Shown: piece after piece, positions 14,501-27,996 of the stretch
How the letters are laid out: each line of letters starts with the position of its first letter
Numbering within the stretch: the stretch's first letter is position 1
Assembly: GCA_916613615.1 (NCBI GenBank)
Contig: OU744721.1
Coordinates: forward strand, 55,748,747 to 55,812,746
Direction: 5' to 3'
Source: Steromphala cineraria
Taxonomy: Eukaryota; Mollusca; Gastropoda; Trochida; Trochidae
Length of the DNA: 64,000 bases
Notes under the pieces: generated by a model
The model's input: only the letters and a program-made list of their open reading frames with translations
The model's database searches: none
What the model was told of the DNA's origin: nothing
Translations under genes and position numbers: made by a program

Positions 14501-15147
14501 AGACAAATAGTAAGTGAACGTTTCCATTCCGTTTCATGGTGATCCATCATAACTAACAAATAGATGTAAAAAGTACGGGAACATGAAGAATTAAAATAAT
14601 GATTTACGACATTTGTCAGCCATCTTGTTCTGATTGCATTACAACAAATTCTAAGAGTGAACTTCCTTGTTCTATTGCTTTAATCTATTCACTTCGTAAA
14701 CCGGAAGTTTATGGGGATTTTGGACCCTAAAAACGACATAAAAGGCAGTATTGAGCGCTTAACATGCTCTATTAGAACAATCTATGTGAGGTATTGAAGT
14801 TTAATGATGTTAACGAAGCCAGAAATTTTATTTGAAGACATTTAAGTCTTTTGTTATTCTTTTAACCAAACGTTTAGACTAACACAAATTATTTTGATTT
14901 GAGGTGAGAGAAAACCATTTCCAGTCTGCATTCACTTCGTTCTTGAAAAAGAAAACTGGTCTCTTTCAAATCAGTGCGTAAAAGCTAAACTTGGTTGAAC
15001 GCTTGTTGCTCGTAGATATCAGCGGAATATGCCAACGTGGTATTCAAGTGAACAGTCAATTAAATAATATATGTCATTATTAGGTTTTGTTGACCTCAAT
15101 AAAGAGAACTTGTTAGTGTTTTACCAAAGCGTGGGAGTGTGTAGTAC
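11541..15147. repeat. Duplicate of 596-4187
   Basis: The same order throughout, including CTCTTCAATCACCTTTAAGT and CCATGCTGGATGTATCACCG. Indels of up to about 100 bp (for example near 13250-13330). No gene seen. Confidence 0.9.
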
Positions 15148-15989
15148 TAATTCATATTTCATGTACATCGCATGATCAGACACAATCAATAGTGGAGTCG
15201 AGCCACAGACATTGATTAAAGCAAAACAGCCATCAGCAGTTTCTGTAATTAACTTGTTGTTGAGCTAAAAGAATGGAAACATCAACGTGTATGTTTAATG
15301 CAAGTACTCTAAAATAGACTTGGTCTGTGAAATAGTTAAAATTATGTCTTGACCGATATCTATATTGTTTTGTTTTTGTAGGCTTTTAATGTGAAGTCAA
15401 TTGAGATGTGCAGATCTGTTTCAGACACAGTCATGAAGTAGGACTAGAGAAGCTGTAGAAAACATAATATTTTTAAAGCAAAAAGAACTTGCCTTCAGTT
15501 TTAAAAATGTCCTTTCAGCTTATTGACTAATATCATAAAACAGTTGGTTATTTAGTTTCAGAATTATTGGGTACTAAGCACATTTTAGAATGTTTTTATT
15601 GAGTTTTAAATCCAGTGCTGGGTTTAAGCACAACATGCTGTAAAACTGTTGTCTTCATAGCATGCTGTTGCAATTATATTATATTTATGTATGATTATTT
15701 TCTATTTGTTGTTGGTATTGTATAAGATCTGATCTAACATCAACTACATGTATATGAACACAAGTTGATGAAAGTAACAAAGGGTATTGACATAATATTT
15801 GACATCAGAAGAGATGGATGGAATTCTATCTATCATCTATTTTAAAATTTTACACTATCAAAGCTCCAAGCAAAACTTCAAACAATCTAGCAGGCTGCAG
15901 GTTAAAATATTTTCAAATCAATAAGAATTTGTCTTCAGTTAATTTTGGTTGTTTTTGAAAGTTAAGGATCCTTTTTCACAATGGCCGTT

Positions 15990-16265
15990 GCTTAATATAT
16001 GAAGAGAGTGACAAGGAGTGTTGACAGCATGAGATTATATGTATCATCCAAATTCATTTTTTATCAATTATGCATGAAAAAGTATCATTGTGTTTTGGAC
16101 ATCATTGTGACGTTATTACTGATAATGCAAAACGTTTGTTATGTCATGTACGTTCAGATTGGCATTGTTAAAAATTAACTATCAAAACTTTATTACTTAG
16201 GATATATCGCTTGATTTTCCAAAACTAATATCACGTTTGAAGCACAGTTTTGAATGATAAATCAA
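15990..16265. mobile_element. Old reverse-orientation relic of the TTTATCATCCAAA element
   Basis: The minus strand reads GATTTATCATTCAAAACTGT, AAATCAAGCGATATATCC, ACAAACGTTTTGCATTATCA and GAATTTGGATGATA, in the same order as 7804-8131. Confidence 0.7.
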
Positions 16266-17454
16266 CTTCATTTCGTTTCAACTTAAAGTCCACATGACAT
16301 CTTAACACTATTCATTCTTCACCAATTTCAACAACAGTCATCTTCTATAACATAAAGAAAGGGTTAAAGGTTATACAGCCAACTTCTACTACTTCTATAG
16401 TAACCATCATATTAGCAGTCTAGAACATGCGTCTCAAGGCTACTAATTAAAATGAGACGAATATAACACAGTGTACATATTGCGGATTCATATCAAATAG
16501 ATTTATTTTTCAATTTGGTCAGCTTCCCTACACTTTTTGAATAACAAAGCCTGGTACAAAAGAAATAAGCAGGGCTAATAGGCATCAGCATATTTTTTCG
16601 ACTAAAACAATACTCTGATTTCTTCTACAAGCCAAAAGCCTCTTATGCCTCTTAAAAAGTCATTTTCATCAAATTTTGTTCTTGCAAAATCAGAGAAGTT
16701 TAACAAAATCATCCCCAAATGGTTTTTAATGATAACTTTTTGTTTTCAATGAAAATCAGTCATTAATATTCAAGCCACATTCACACTTCCAATTGATTTC
16801 AACACTAGTCTAGATATATATTACCTATAAAACATTAACAATTCAACAATTTCTTTTGACTGACTGGCACTCAATGTTGTCCGGTTTTCGATCATAATCC
16901 AAACTACAAACCTAACTTTTGTCACTGTACAACGTTGATGAGCTTTTAAATGATATTTTCCCGCAATAATCTATACTTTCTGAATGACATTAATGATAAA
17001 GTTCTCCATATGTGTGTGTGAACTTCAACAACTCACGGATTGACTCTCTGATAATAGCAAACAATGAAAAACTAGCATCTAGCAGTGGTGGTGGTTCCTA
17101 GATGACAGAGTTCAGGGACTTCTTCAGATTCAACGAATAACAACATTTTATTGTAACAGAAGATAGGTCACGTCCCCCTTTCTCATCATATACCATCTGA
17201 TAGCGACATGAACCACTTGGCTTGATAGCTGAGTATTGGAAGGAGCAACATCTAAGAAGATATAAATACGCTGATGTAGGATAATACATTTTAAAATGTT
17301 AATAGCATCACCGTGAGGTCCACCAGGAACAAACTGTAGTATATAAGTTCACAAAGAGTCCAATATTAGGTCATCATTGCAGAAACATTTCCAAATCTGC
17401 TTGGTCTTGACTGACAATTTTTTTATTTTAGAAATGATAAGAACTGAATCAAAA

Positions 17455-17745
17455 TATTTAATGGTCGTCATATATATCATTGCTGTAGGTCCACCTTGAG
17501 AAAAAAAATTAAAAAAAGAGAGTCCATTATGACGTCATTCCTGCAGGAACATTTCCTAATATGCTTGGAGCTGACAGACAAAACACAGATGTTTTGATCA
17601 TCAACGTCAGAGCTGATAATTAGAGCTTAAATCATTGAAGTTGTTTCCTAAAAGTAAAAAACGATGTTTCTTGTTTACAACATGTTCTCTTCAATCATCT
17701 TTAAGTAATGTTCTCCTGAACTGCTAGTGAACACTTAAGATGTAA
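17455..17745. repeat. Third, more diverged copy of part of duplicated block 2
   Basis: CAAAACACAGATGTTTTGAT, CGTCAGAGCTGATAATTAGA and TTGTTTACAACATGTTCTCT follow the order of 1180-1450 and 12140-12410. Confidence 0.8.
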
Positions 17746-18383
17746 AAGTGTATTGCGATATTTAAAGATAAGAATATAAGACATAAAAGAAAATAAATAG
17801 ATAGTATACCTTAAAAAGTGGTTTACTAAAATGCCTATAGAATTTAAAGTTTTGGCGCCTTTTGATAAAAAGAAACCAAAGAGATGTTCTGGTTTGTTTC
17901 TTAGAGACTGTTTGATCTAGTTTTTTAATGGGCTTAAATATGCTGAGTAGGTCAACATTATTAGAGTGCGTGTTTTGTTTACTACAATACATCTAGGTTA
18001 AAGTGCTGTCTGTTTGAATACAGTCGTGTTAGAGTTTCAATGTCACACAATGAAGTGTATGTAATTAAGTCAAAAAAAACATATGTTGAAGATGACAATT
18101 GCTCAAAAACTGTAAATGCTTCCGGTTTCATATGATTAAGTGTATATAAGTCGTGATTAAAGACGCCTTATTCATGTGCCATTTCTTGAAGGTTTGATAG
18201 TAAAGTTGTACAATGCCTGTACTAAATTATGTTCAAAAGCTACTTTGAGTTATCGTGGCATAACTTAACTACAGATAACATGTTAATAAGTTTATAGCGA
18301 TATGCCTTATATCATTCAAACCTAACAAAGTAAACCAATCTGCGTGTGAAATTTGTTGAGGAAAGTTGCAAGATGCAGGCCAG

Positions 18384-18860
18384 TTAAAGAGCCACTTCGT
18401 TATTTGTTTGGGATCACAATGCCACTCTTTATTATTAGTGTTATATAAAAGGGGACATTCGACTTTTGCAGACAAGTATCATTTTAAAGCCAATGTACGT
18501 TGAATAGTGACAACAGGAAGGTATCAAGTCGGAAACCGGAGAATGATGCGCATCAATCAGTCAATCGTAGTGTTTTAAACCAAAGCAGCCTGAACGACTT
18601 GTGTTTCTTGTTTCGTGTAGATGATATTTGGTAGGATATAAATATATAATATGCGAGTATTCGTGTAGAATTGGCTTCCAAACTTTTTATGACTGTTACA
18701 AGATGTTTATTGAAAACAGCCATTCATCACATAATTACCAAATTGGGATGAATATATGAAATGCCTTGGATCCATATGATTTATTTGACCATCTATGCTC
18801 GTTTCAAAGAAAAACAGTATATGTGTTTTTTGTGTGAAAATCAGAGAGTGGGCTCTTTAA
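18384..18860. mobile_element. TTAAAGAGCC-ended MITE family 3
   Basis: It begins TTAAAGAGCCACTTCGTTAT and ends GAGTGGGCTCTTTAA (inverted ends), 477 bp. It includes GACAACAGGAAGGTATCAAG and GATGCGCATCAATCAGTCAA, shared with the copies at 19933 and 48524. Confidence 0.75.
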
Positions 18861-21800
18861 AGGAGTTCCTTCGTTTAAAAGGATGCAGACCGTAGACTTC
18901 CTTTACTAGCAGAGCTGATTATATTCACTGTAGATGGTGCTTTCAACTTCAGCTAAACTGTTTTTACAATACATCAATACACTATCATTGCCAGATGTCA
19001 AAGAGGACCATTATTTGTGTATTGACATAGGCTATTTGAACGTCAAGACAAGGAAATTATACATGTCAATTTTTATATCTATATATATATATAAAGTTAT
19101 GAATTTCATTTGTGAAAAAGCGATGGAATTTTCTGAAAGCTTCACTGCAAGGATTAGAAAATCATTTGGTTTGATTCGATCTTGTTGAATTTTGATGTAA
19201 TTCTTCCACATTTTACCCCGAGATAAATCAACTACATTATTGACAAGTTTGAGTCAATCCGCCACTACAAAACGTTTTCTATGTACCCTTTCTATGAATA
19301 AAGAATTTAATGAACAAACAAGCCTAGCTAGGATAACTCAAATTGCTAACTCCAATTAATTGCGAACAAATTTATCTATTTTGATTTACCAATAAAGATG
19401 TTATAGTTGTCAGACTCCCACGCGAACAAGCAATCAACTGATCAAATACTGTGAACTGACATAACTGCAAAGATAAGGTTGCCATGAAAGGATTTCTTGT
19501 TTGAGTAGTAAACTTTCCTGAGGAAAGATGCTAGGAGACTATACCATCAAATCTGATTGCTTCATGGTATAGTTTAATACAGTCTCATAACGCTTTTGAC
19601 ATAGAGGAAATAGGCCATAAAAGATTACCAATCATCCCAAATATATTGGATGATTCATTTGAACAACATCTTCATTGCCTATTAGAAACATTTCGTCAAA
19701 CTGCAACAAGATAAGGCATAAAACAGCAATTATCATTGACGGCTCAGGTTGATCAAAGGGAAAATCACAAATATAAGAAAATAAGTTGTAGTTTACAAAC
19801 TCCCACTCAAACCAAAATAGTGTAAGTTGATATAAATGCAAGGTAGAGAGCAAATTTTACATTTCTCTTTTTTATTTCATGTAAATAAACATTGGATCGG
19901 TTATCATTAAATCTGCAAATGACATAACTCATTCAAGAGCTCTCCGATTTGTTTGGGGTTACATATGACAAACTTTATGGATAGTGTCATATGAAAGAGA
20001 GGTATCGACTGTTGCAAAAATCATCTTTTTTAAAGCTAATTGACATTGTAAATAAAGGTTGAAAGCTGCAATTGTGATAGGAAAACGAACGGTGATGTGT
20101 GTCAATTAGTCAAACGTTATTTTTGAAACTTTAGAGAGCATTCAAAGACACGTTTACAAGTTTATGCCGTTTGATAAGTTATATAACTTGTTTCCATGTA
20201 AATCAAGCGTTGGAATTTGCCTTCCGCGAACAAAATCTGTTTTAGATTTTCATTGAAAGTTTTAAACATATATTGGAATTTGAGAGTATGTGAGAGTTTT
20301 TTTATATATGTGTACCATTTACCATTAACGTTTGTATCAAAGCAATAAATAATGATGAAAATCACCGGTTGGCTCTTTAAGGCACTTTGTAAGTCTGGAA
20401 TACTGCTGTGTGAGGTAGGTTGCACAGTGCAGACCAATTCAGTGAAATTCGGTCGTATATATCAGTCTGGCAGTCTAAGCTAAGCAATGTAGGTCGACTG
20501 GTTATGAATGTTCCGTGTAGTAGAACACTGTCTGGTTTTAGATATCAGCTTCTTTGTAGTAGTTGTATACAAAAGGTGTCGTATTTCGTGAGAACTTCTT
20601 GCTTTTTATTGGAGACGTCACAATACTGTTTTGGTATTGATGCTGCTCGCTACCATAACGAGAAATCCGTCTACAGTTGCGTACCTTCAGTTTGTTCACT
20701 TGCCTGTGTATCTTAATGTAAATATCACAATATGCATTTGTATTGATGCCAATTAAATAGCAGCAGATCAGGATGACCCATTGTCTATTTGTAAAATAAC
20801 CGATTGAAATATTGCATACCAACTCTCCTGAAAATCAACACAGATTGAATGTATGTTTAAAACTGTTGATCTTTTAATGAAATTTTAGAAAAAAAAGACT
20901 TTGGTCACTTCAATGACCTGTCAAAAATGGTTCATTAGACGTTGATTTATTATTATGCTTCGGTACAATGAATGTCAACATCTGTGGTAAAATTTCAACA
21001 ATATCTGTTTCCTTTATACAATGCGGCGATGCCTCAAAGACATCCCAGATTCCTTGACAGGTGCATAATGACAGGCAGGTAAGTGATTGTACTTAATGTA
21101 TGTAGCTGTATAGCTTGGTATCTTTTAAAATAAGTTTGAGAGTTACTAGCCAAGAATCCAGTTTTGAGTGTGTTTAATTGAAACTCATTCTAGTGTAAAA
21201 AGAGGTGTCAGATTTAGGATATCAAAGGAATCTTGTGAAAACGGAAATAAATATTACCAATTGCAGGGTTAGTGTACAACGAACGTAAAGTTATGGTAAA
21301 TTATGCAAATCCTCATCTCATGTGTTCACACTAAAAAGTCCTGAGCCGTTTCATTGATATTTGTACGATGCAGAAAATAGAGTTATCAGATATTTGACCC
21401 TCTGAAGATTAGATTGTTTTGTCAAATAAGAGAATTGCTAGTATTCCAATAAAGTGCCTCTCTTGATATATTAATTTATTTTTATATATCTGAAGAGGGC
21501 TATAAAAAACAAATTTGGTTGCATTGGTACTAAATAATTGGACATGTAACTAGTCGACATTGTAATTGGACATATTAATTCGACTCGATATTAACTGGAC
21601 AATGCTTGCCTTTCATCGACATAAGTAATGATCCTATATTTGTTCTGTACTTAGCTACTTTTTATTAACGATGAACTAACCAAAGTAAATGGAGATTTTT
21701 TTAAGTTGAGTAAGTAAACATTAATCAATGATATTTCTGCATGTATTAAAGGCAAAGATATGTTTATGACTACTCACTCAAAAGTTTTAATTCTTTTTGG

Positions 21801-22316
21801 TAAAACATTTTTAGATATCTTTTCTTTTTACATTAGGTACCGTCTTTAGTAACAGTGCCAATAAACCTTTTTGACAGATTGTTTAAAACTCTACCAAACA
21901 ATCATCATTATCATAAACAATCTGAAGGGAACATCTTCAAAACCAGAGCAAAACAACAATGTTGGCATTATAGAATTGCCTACAGTTATACAAGTTGATG
22001 GTCTATGGAAGAAATTCCAGATATTTATAATATCTAGTGACGTTAACCATGTATTTTATCACGTATACATTAGGATACAATATCATATAAGATCCGAAAT
22101 TCCTATAGTTTATGATTATTCCACTTTTATTACCAAAACTTATATCACTAAATGTTCGATATAACTAAATGTTCGACTCTGATTGTACAGAACATCGCTT
22201 TGATTCTTTATAAGAGCAATGGATCATGTAACTATGATATAAGGTCACTTTGAGGGCAACAGTTTTATGCAATGTTGAATGTACAACCTCCCACGCAAAC
22301 GTTCAATCATTCCTGT
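18861..22316. other. Intergenic sequence, no recognised gene
   Basis: It contains family 3 MITE 19933-20380 and two copies of the CTCCCACGC-type motif (19415, 19798). The open frames here (for example 20420-20716 and 21871-22164) have no recognisable domain. Confidence 0.45.
19933..20380. mobile_element. MITE family 3, diverged copy
   Basis: The left end is decayed (TCAAGAGCTCTCCGATTTG) and the right end is GGTTGGCTCTTTAA. The interior GTGTGTCAATTAGTCAAACG and GATAAGTTATATAACT match the copy at 48524. Confidence 0.65.
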
Positions 22317-22798
22317 AATCACTTTCAAGAAAAGGGTTCTTCAACCTCAAAACACTTATGTGGGCTTTTATTGGTAAACATTTACGTAAACTACTTTCAG
22401 CTTGAATAATCAATAACAATTGGTTATCATATCTGAACCATAGATGTATACAAGGAATATAACTTCTCTTTTGTCGCTAATCTAAAATCTTAACATGTTA
22501 TTTTTCTTGGTAACCTTATTGTTCATTCTGGGTATATTTGAAAAACAAAAAACCAGTAATGTTTGACAGTTACCTGATGTTGCTATTTTGCAAATAATGT
22601 AACATAAAAGTTCATTTGATAACTTACTTTTGAAAGCAATTTTTTTTTAAACTTGTTAAAATATGTTTATGTCAGATTAAATACTGGAACAACTCAACAG
22701 GTAACATACATTATAAAGTTGTTTCATGTTTCTCGACAACAACAAGTAGTCGCCAAATATAGGTTGTTCAAAGTTTAATGTTCATAAACGTCTATCAA

Positions 22799-23162
22799 TT
22801 AAAGGGGCAGTAGCACGTTTTTTGATTATTTTATATTTTAAAATTTTCAGGGATAATTGTAAGTTAACGTTAAATGTATTATTTTGACAGTGTCAAAAAT
22901 GTCATTATACAAGTCAATCATCCATAGTCAGAGGACAAAGTATGAAGATTCTCATAAAATACATAGGCCGCCATTTTTGTGTGAACACCTTTAATTCATT
23001 TTCTGTAAGAAAAAGGAATCGCATGGCTAAACTTTATGTTAAATATTTGAATTATTACTGCTCCATTTAATTTAAATACATTGTCTTTCAATTGGAACCA
23101 TTAATTTTCATTTTCCTGACATCACCTCATATACCCCCTAAAACGTGCTACTGCCCCTTTAA
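22799..23162 (+). mobile_element. TTAA MITE family 1, full-length copy
   Basis: It begins TTAAAGGGGCAGTAGCACG and ends with its inverted complement CGTGCTACTGCCCCTTTAA. The middle contains GGCCGCCATTTTTGTGTGAA and CTGACATCACCTCATAT. No coding capacity. It interrupts the 22317-27000 duplication block. Terminal TTAA suggests a piggyBac-type TTAA target. Confidence 0.9.
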
Positions 23163-23449
23163 AGCAGATATACTGAAAGGTTTATTTTAACAGTTTTGGT
23201 ACTATTGTACTACTAACATAGACGTAGTCTCTTCAGTATCAGTTTCAATTGAAATAATGATTATAGATTTGAGTTTGTTTGAAGTTGTGAACACTAACTA
23301 TAGTTTAAAGACATAAGTCGTGTATTGCTTTGCAAAACTGTTAAAATTCTTAGATAGTACTTTTGTGTCTATCTATTTCTCATGATATTAAAAACAAACT
23401 GTTTCAATGTTGTTACCCTTACCGTTATCTATTATATTTAACTTTTACG

Positions 23450-23600
23450 CCAATAACGTGTCTGAAAACTTCAAATCCCTTTAACATCAATAATGTGTCT
23501 GAAAACTTCAAATCCCTTTAACATCAATAATGTGTCTGAAAACTTCAAATCCCTTTAACATCAATAATGTGTCTGAAAACTTCAAATCCCTTTAAACATC
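23450..23600. repeat. 37-bp minisatellite, left part of the split array
   Basis: Four almost identical units (AACATCAATAATGTGTCTGA, AAACTTCAAATCCCTTT) stop abruptly at the inserted element. Confidence 0.9.
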
Positions 23601-24580
23601 AACTAACCTCGACTTTACCACTTCTCGATTTTCGTTCAAAGATTTTTCAAAAAAATTTAAACTGGGCTTGATTTTTGTAAATTTGTCTAATTAACACCTT
23701 TAATTAGCCTTTCATTGAGACAGCGTAATTATCGGCTGTAAAAACCCCACCTGGGTCAGGGGCCATAAAACTCGCGCGTGTGTGACGTAATAAACAGACT
23801 ACACAGATTAACGTATCATTATTTGAACTGAAATACTGCCTAAATAATTGTTTAATTACCATTGATGTGGATATCTTTTTTACGCCAAATGCTTATTAGT
23901 GTTACATCGTAAAATGATTTATCTAACTGGGTGGAAAACATTTTCTGAAAATCGTTTATTATTGGGTTTTGTCTGTGGTATTGTTATGATAGATTATAGA
24001 TATAACGAGACTACTTCTGCTTATGACGTCACAAAACGGGGGTGTAACCAGTGACGGGCAGTCATGCATTCAATGGTTTGTGGCCAGATAGGTCTAAGCG
24101 GTCCATCAAAAGTGGCATTTAAAAACGGCTTTCATTACCAAACTGAACATATTTGCGTAGCGACCTTTGGCGCACTATACAATATTGTAATCAGACTTTA
24201 ATATAACTCAAATAAAATAGTGAGTGAGTGAGTGAGTGAGGTGGTGTTTAACGTGTTTTGAACAATATTTCAGTTATTAAACACGTGGATGTTGCCATCC
24301 AAAAGAGAGTAGATAGATAAGGGAGAAAGGGATCGAAAGGATGAGGGAAAAGACGGAAAGAAAGGCATAGTAAGAGATAGAAAGCAGGTTTTAGAAGGAC
24401 TCAAATTTGGTCTGGCTTCTACCCGTCGACCTGTCCAGCTTGGGTGACCCTACCAGGAGCATGTAAGCTCCAGCTGGCATAGCTCTCGGGGTCGCCGAAG
24501 CACACAAACCACCACACCACGATAAGGTAACGAGTCCAGTGGTGGAAATAAAATAGTGAAATATGTTTGTGGTTATATGA
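23600..24580. mobile_element. Composite insertion interrupting the 37-bp minisatellite
   Basis: The minisatellite stops at 23596 and resumes at about 24585. The insert is richer in G+C. It contains a (GTGA)n tract at 24220-24240, TTTAACGTGTTTTGAACAAT, GTTATTAAACACGTGGATGT and, on the minus strand, CTTCGGCGACCCCGAGAGC and CATGCTCCTGGTAGGGTCAC. I recall the latter as a dispersed repeat of marine invertebrates, but the family name is not certain. Confidence 0.6.
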
Positions 24581-24584
24581 ACTT

Positions 24585-25075
24585 TAACATCAATAACGTG
24601 TCTGAAAACTTCAAATCCCTTTAACATCAATAATGTGTCTGAAAACTTCAAATGCTTTTAAAACCAATCATGTGTCTGATAATTTTCAATTCTTTAACAG
24701 TAATAATGTGTCTGAAACTTCAAATCCCTTTAACATCAATAATTTGTCTGAAAACTTCAAATGCTTTTAAAACCAATCATGTGTCTGATAACTTTCAATT
24801 CTTTAACACTAATAATGTGTCTGAAACTTCAAATCCCTTTAACACCAAAAATATGTCTGAACAACTCAAATCCCTTTTACACAATAATGTGTCTGAAAAC
24901 TTCAAATCCTTTTACACAAATACAGCTGTAATGTGTCTGAATACTTCAAATCCTTTAACACAAATAATGTGTCTACAAGCTTAAATCCTTTTACACCAAT
25001 AATGTGTCTTAAAGCTTCAAATCCCTTTGACAACATTAACATGTCTGAATTTCAAATCCATTTTTGACAAAATGA
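24585..25075. repeat. 37-bp minisatellite, right part of the split array
   Basis: About thirteen units are more varied than the left part. They include a doubled longer sub-unit containing AAACCAATCATGTGTCTGAT. Confidence 0.9.
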
Positions 25076-27687
25076 TATCATCAACACGTTCCAAATATAT
25101 AGTATAGGACACAACCATCTACCATCATGTTTTAAAGCTGATTTTGATCAAGATTATTTGAAATATACTAAAAGGATAAATGAAAACAATTTCATTGGAT
25201 TGACTGGTAAACCTTATTCAGAGTTAAATACTGAAAGCAAATAAAATGTGACAATCTGCAAGAAAATGCGATTAATTCATTTCGCAAACGATTTGTCATT
25301 TTTCTAAAAAACATTGATAAGCTTTTTTATTTATTTCTCTGATAATAATCTTTGATGAAATCAGTGCGAGTCACATCAATTTTGGTATGAAGTTTCAATT
25401 CCATCTCATCTCTTTCGGCTATCATGGCAATCTATATGGAGCAGCAAATAAAGCTTACGATTTCATACTCATCTTTTGGGATCGTTCCAGAAAAAATCGT
25501 TCATAACTGGAACAACTTTCTCATCTTTTATCATTCAAGACAGCATTTTAGTGTACACACTCCCACGCGAGCAAGCAATCAATTCCCCAAATAGTATGAG
25601 TTGATATCCATGCATTTATGATCTTGCCAAGAAAGGATGTAATGTTAAAAGGAACATTAATAGGGATTAGAAAGATAAAAGAACCTAAGAGGGTCCGATA
25701 AATGTGTAAGATGTTCTATATCTTATGCAATCAAATAAGGTATTAGATATTATTAGATAACTCCAGACAATGCTTTAATTATTGATTGCTCTGTATGTTC
25801 TCTCATCGGATTTCATTTACTGAATTACAGAACATGACTATAACGATATAAGTGACATTGTCAATAGATGACTGCTTAGCAGGCATCTAACATAAGATAG
25901 AAATTGCTTTGCAATCATAAAAGACACTTGATCTTGCTTTTTAAGTTCGCAAACTCTCAATTTTCTTTAATTTTTACAGAAGAGGTGTGTTTGTTTCGTT
26001 GTCAAGTCTGAATTGATCTGTAAAAGTTTTATACAAAAATACACACACTCTTTGATTTCAATATATGAGATTTATTTCTATGATAGGTAAGATGATGTTG
26101 ACCCTTTCAAGAAGTAAAAGTTTGCTTATAAGGGTGTAGAATAAATTTCTTAATCTTAAAATTTCAGTGATAGTTAAAGCTGTTTAGATATGATTTCATA
26201 AATTCAAAATTGAATCTTTGACAGATCGTTCTTGAATTAAGTGAATCAAAAATAAAACATTGAGAGATATAAGAGGCCATCAAAGCAAAGAAAAAATGGT
26301 ATGTTAAGTGCTATTTATATGATATTTTGTTATATATGAAAATATTCAAACGTTTTCAATATCAGTTCATGAATTTACTATCAAAATAAAAACACTTACA
26401 TTTATCTACCACTACATTATTAGTCTACTTTTCTTACACTGTATTCAGAATTGAGACTCTCATCAGATTTTAAATGACTACACCTGCATGTAGACTCTTT
26501 TTACTACTTTACTTTATATTTTTTTAATATCTTAGAGTATTCCATGTTTCTTAAGTTGAATTTTTTTTCTACAGATATTATTCTTCCAAAGTAAACAAGA
26601 GATTGACCAGATGTCATGTTTTTTATCTATATTCGAGTGTGTCTTACGGTACTGCACGGTAAACAAAGGTCAATCATTTACAATGAAAATGCAAAATAGT
26701 TAAATGCAAGATAGAACAACTAACACAGACTTAGAAGCCAACTTTAGAAGCCAACTATTATTTCAAAGCCATGGTTCTAAAATAAATACGCTTTTAGACA
26801 ATTTTCGTTTCTTTCGGGGAAATCTTTAATTGTATTAATGACGCCACATTTATAAAATGTCAAGGAATCAGAATCGAAAAGAAGTGCATTTTGTCGATAA
26901 CATCTTTATTATAGAAATAATTATATCTTATAGATTTCTAAAATAAATACCTAAAACCAAGTTAAAAGAACGTCTTTGAACAGCGACTTTATATACCCCT
27001 TGTGTTTGAACAGGTGTAGAAATGTACCATTCAATACCCTTAGGAGTTAACTTGTGTACTCCTTTTGATTTACAAATCATAGGTTTATTATTGATATTCA
27101 AAATAAACTTTATCTGGAAGCAGTATTTAGTTCGTTTGCTCTGAAGAAAAAAAGGTGACGTTCTTGACGTTGATTTGTATGTTTTACAAGTGTTTGAAAA
27201 AACACATTATACAAAATGCAAGTTTTATAAGGTAAACGTTACAGTAAATTGAAATAAAGAAGAATGTAAAATCTGCTTCGTATGTTTATATTGAATTTGA
27301 TAGATTACATTAAATACTAAATAGTGGTATTTCCGTTTGGCTATTGATGTTTGAAACTTGCGTCTATTAACCGTGTCTTGAACATTCTGATAATCGGAAT
27401 TCTGACTTTCTGACGTTATGGATAATAAAGAAATTAGCACTCTCGCGAAATGCAACTTTCGTGCCAGTAAAACGATTTTTCTCTCGCTCTCGCTCGGAAA
27501 ATGTCGTGCTGTAAATACAATATGGAATCTCAGTTTGGGTATTAACCTCTTATTAATTTCATGTGTATTCATACAATTCGAGACTTTAATGAAGCAGGGT
27601 TAAGGCCTTAAGGGACCGTTCATAATTATAGTCAGGGGCAGTGAGCCTAAGTAAGGGGTTAACGCGTGAGTTGAGTTAAGGTAAGGC

Positions 27688-27989
27688 GAGGTGAGGTGAT
27701 TGGGGTTTATTGCCGCTTTCAAGAGTATTTCACTTATCACGGGTGCTAACGTTATTGCAGGGACGCAACGCTATTGTGGATATGTATTGCGGCGCAACCT
27801 GCGGGCAACAGCTGGGACTAGCGAACCATTGGTGGTACTGCGGCGAAATTCAGCGTAGCAATGCACCAAAACCTCACTGCGTGTAGAGCAGTCCCTACTG
27901 CAGAGTACAGCTCCGAGCCTCTGGCGGGATTCGAACTCCGGACCTTCTGATCCGAAGCCAAACGCGCTAACCATTGCGTTATAAGGGCC
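27688..27989 (-). mobile_element. tRNA-Arg(TCG)-derived SINE, minus strand
   Basis: Read on the minus strand, the head has an A box (TGGTTAGCGCG), an anticodon-arm-like GGCTTCGGATCAGAAGG and a perfect B box (GGAGTTCGAATCC), as in tRNA-Arg with a TCG anticodon. The body (GCAGTAGGGACTGCTCTACA, CGCAGTACCACC) and the end AACCCCAATCACCTCACC are shared with the SINE at 29174. The acceptor stem no longer pairs, so it is not a working tRNA gene. Confidence 0.85.
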
Positions 27990-27996
27990 ATTGGGA

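Larger units (their letters stand above)
15148..18383. other. Intergenic sequence, no recognised gene
   Basis: Apart from the relic element at 15990-16265 and the third duplication copy at 17455-17745, this is A+T-rich DNA. Short open frames lack splice signals or recognisable motifs. Confidence 0.45.
22317..27000. repeat. Expanded duplicate of 4201-5780
   Basis: Homologous stretches at 22317-22560, 23280-23450, 25370-25900 and 26690-27000 are separated by a TTAA MITE, an enlarged minisatellite, the 23600-24580 insertion and unique DNA. No gene seen. Confidence 0.7.
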
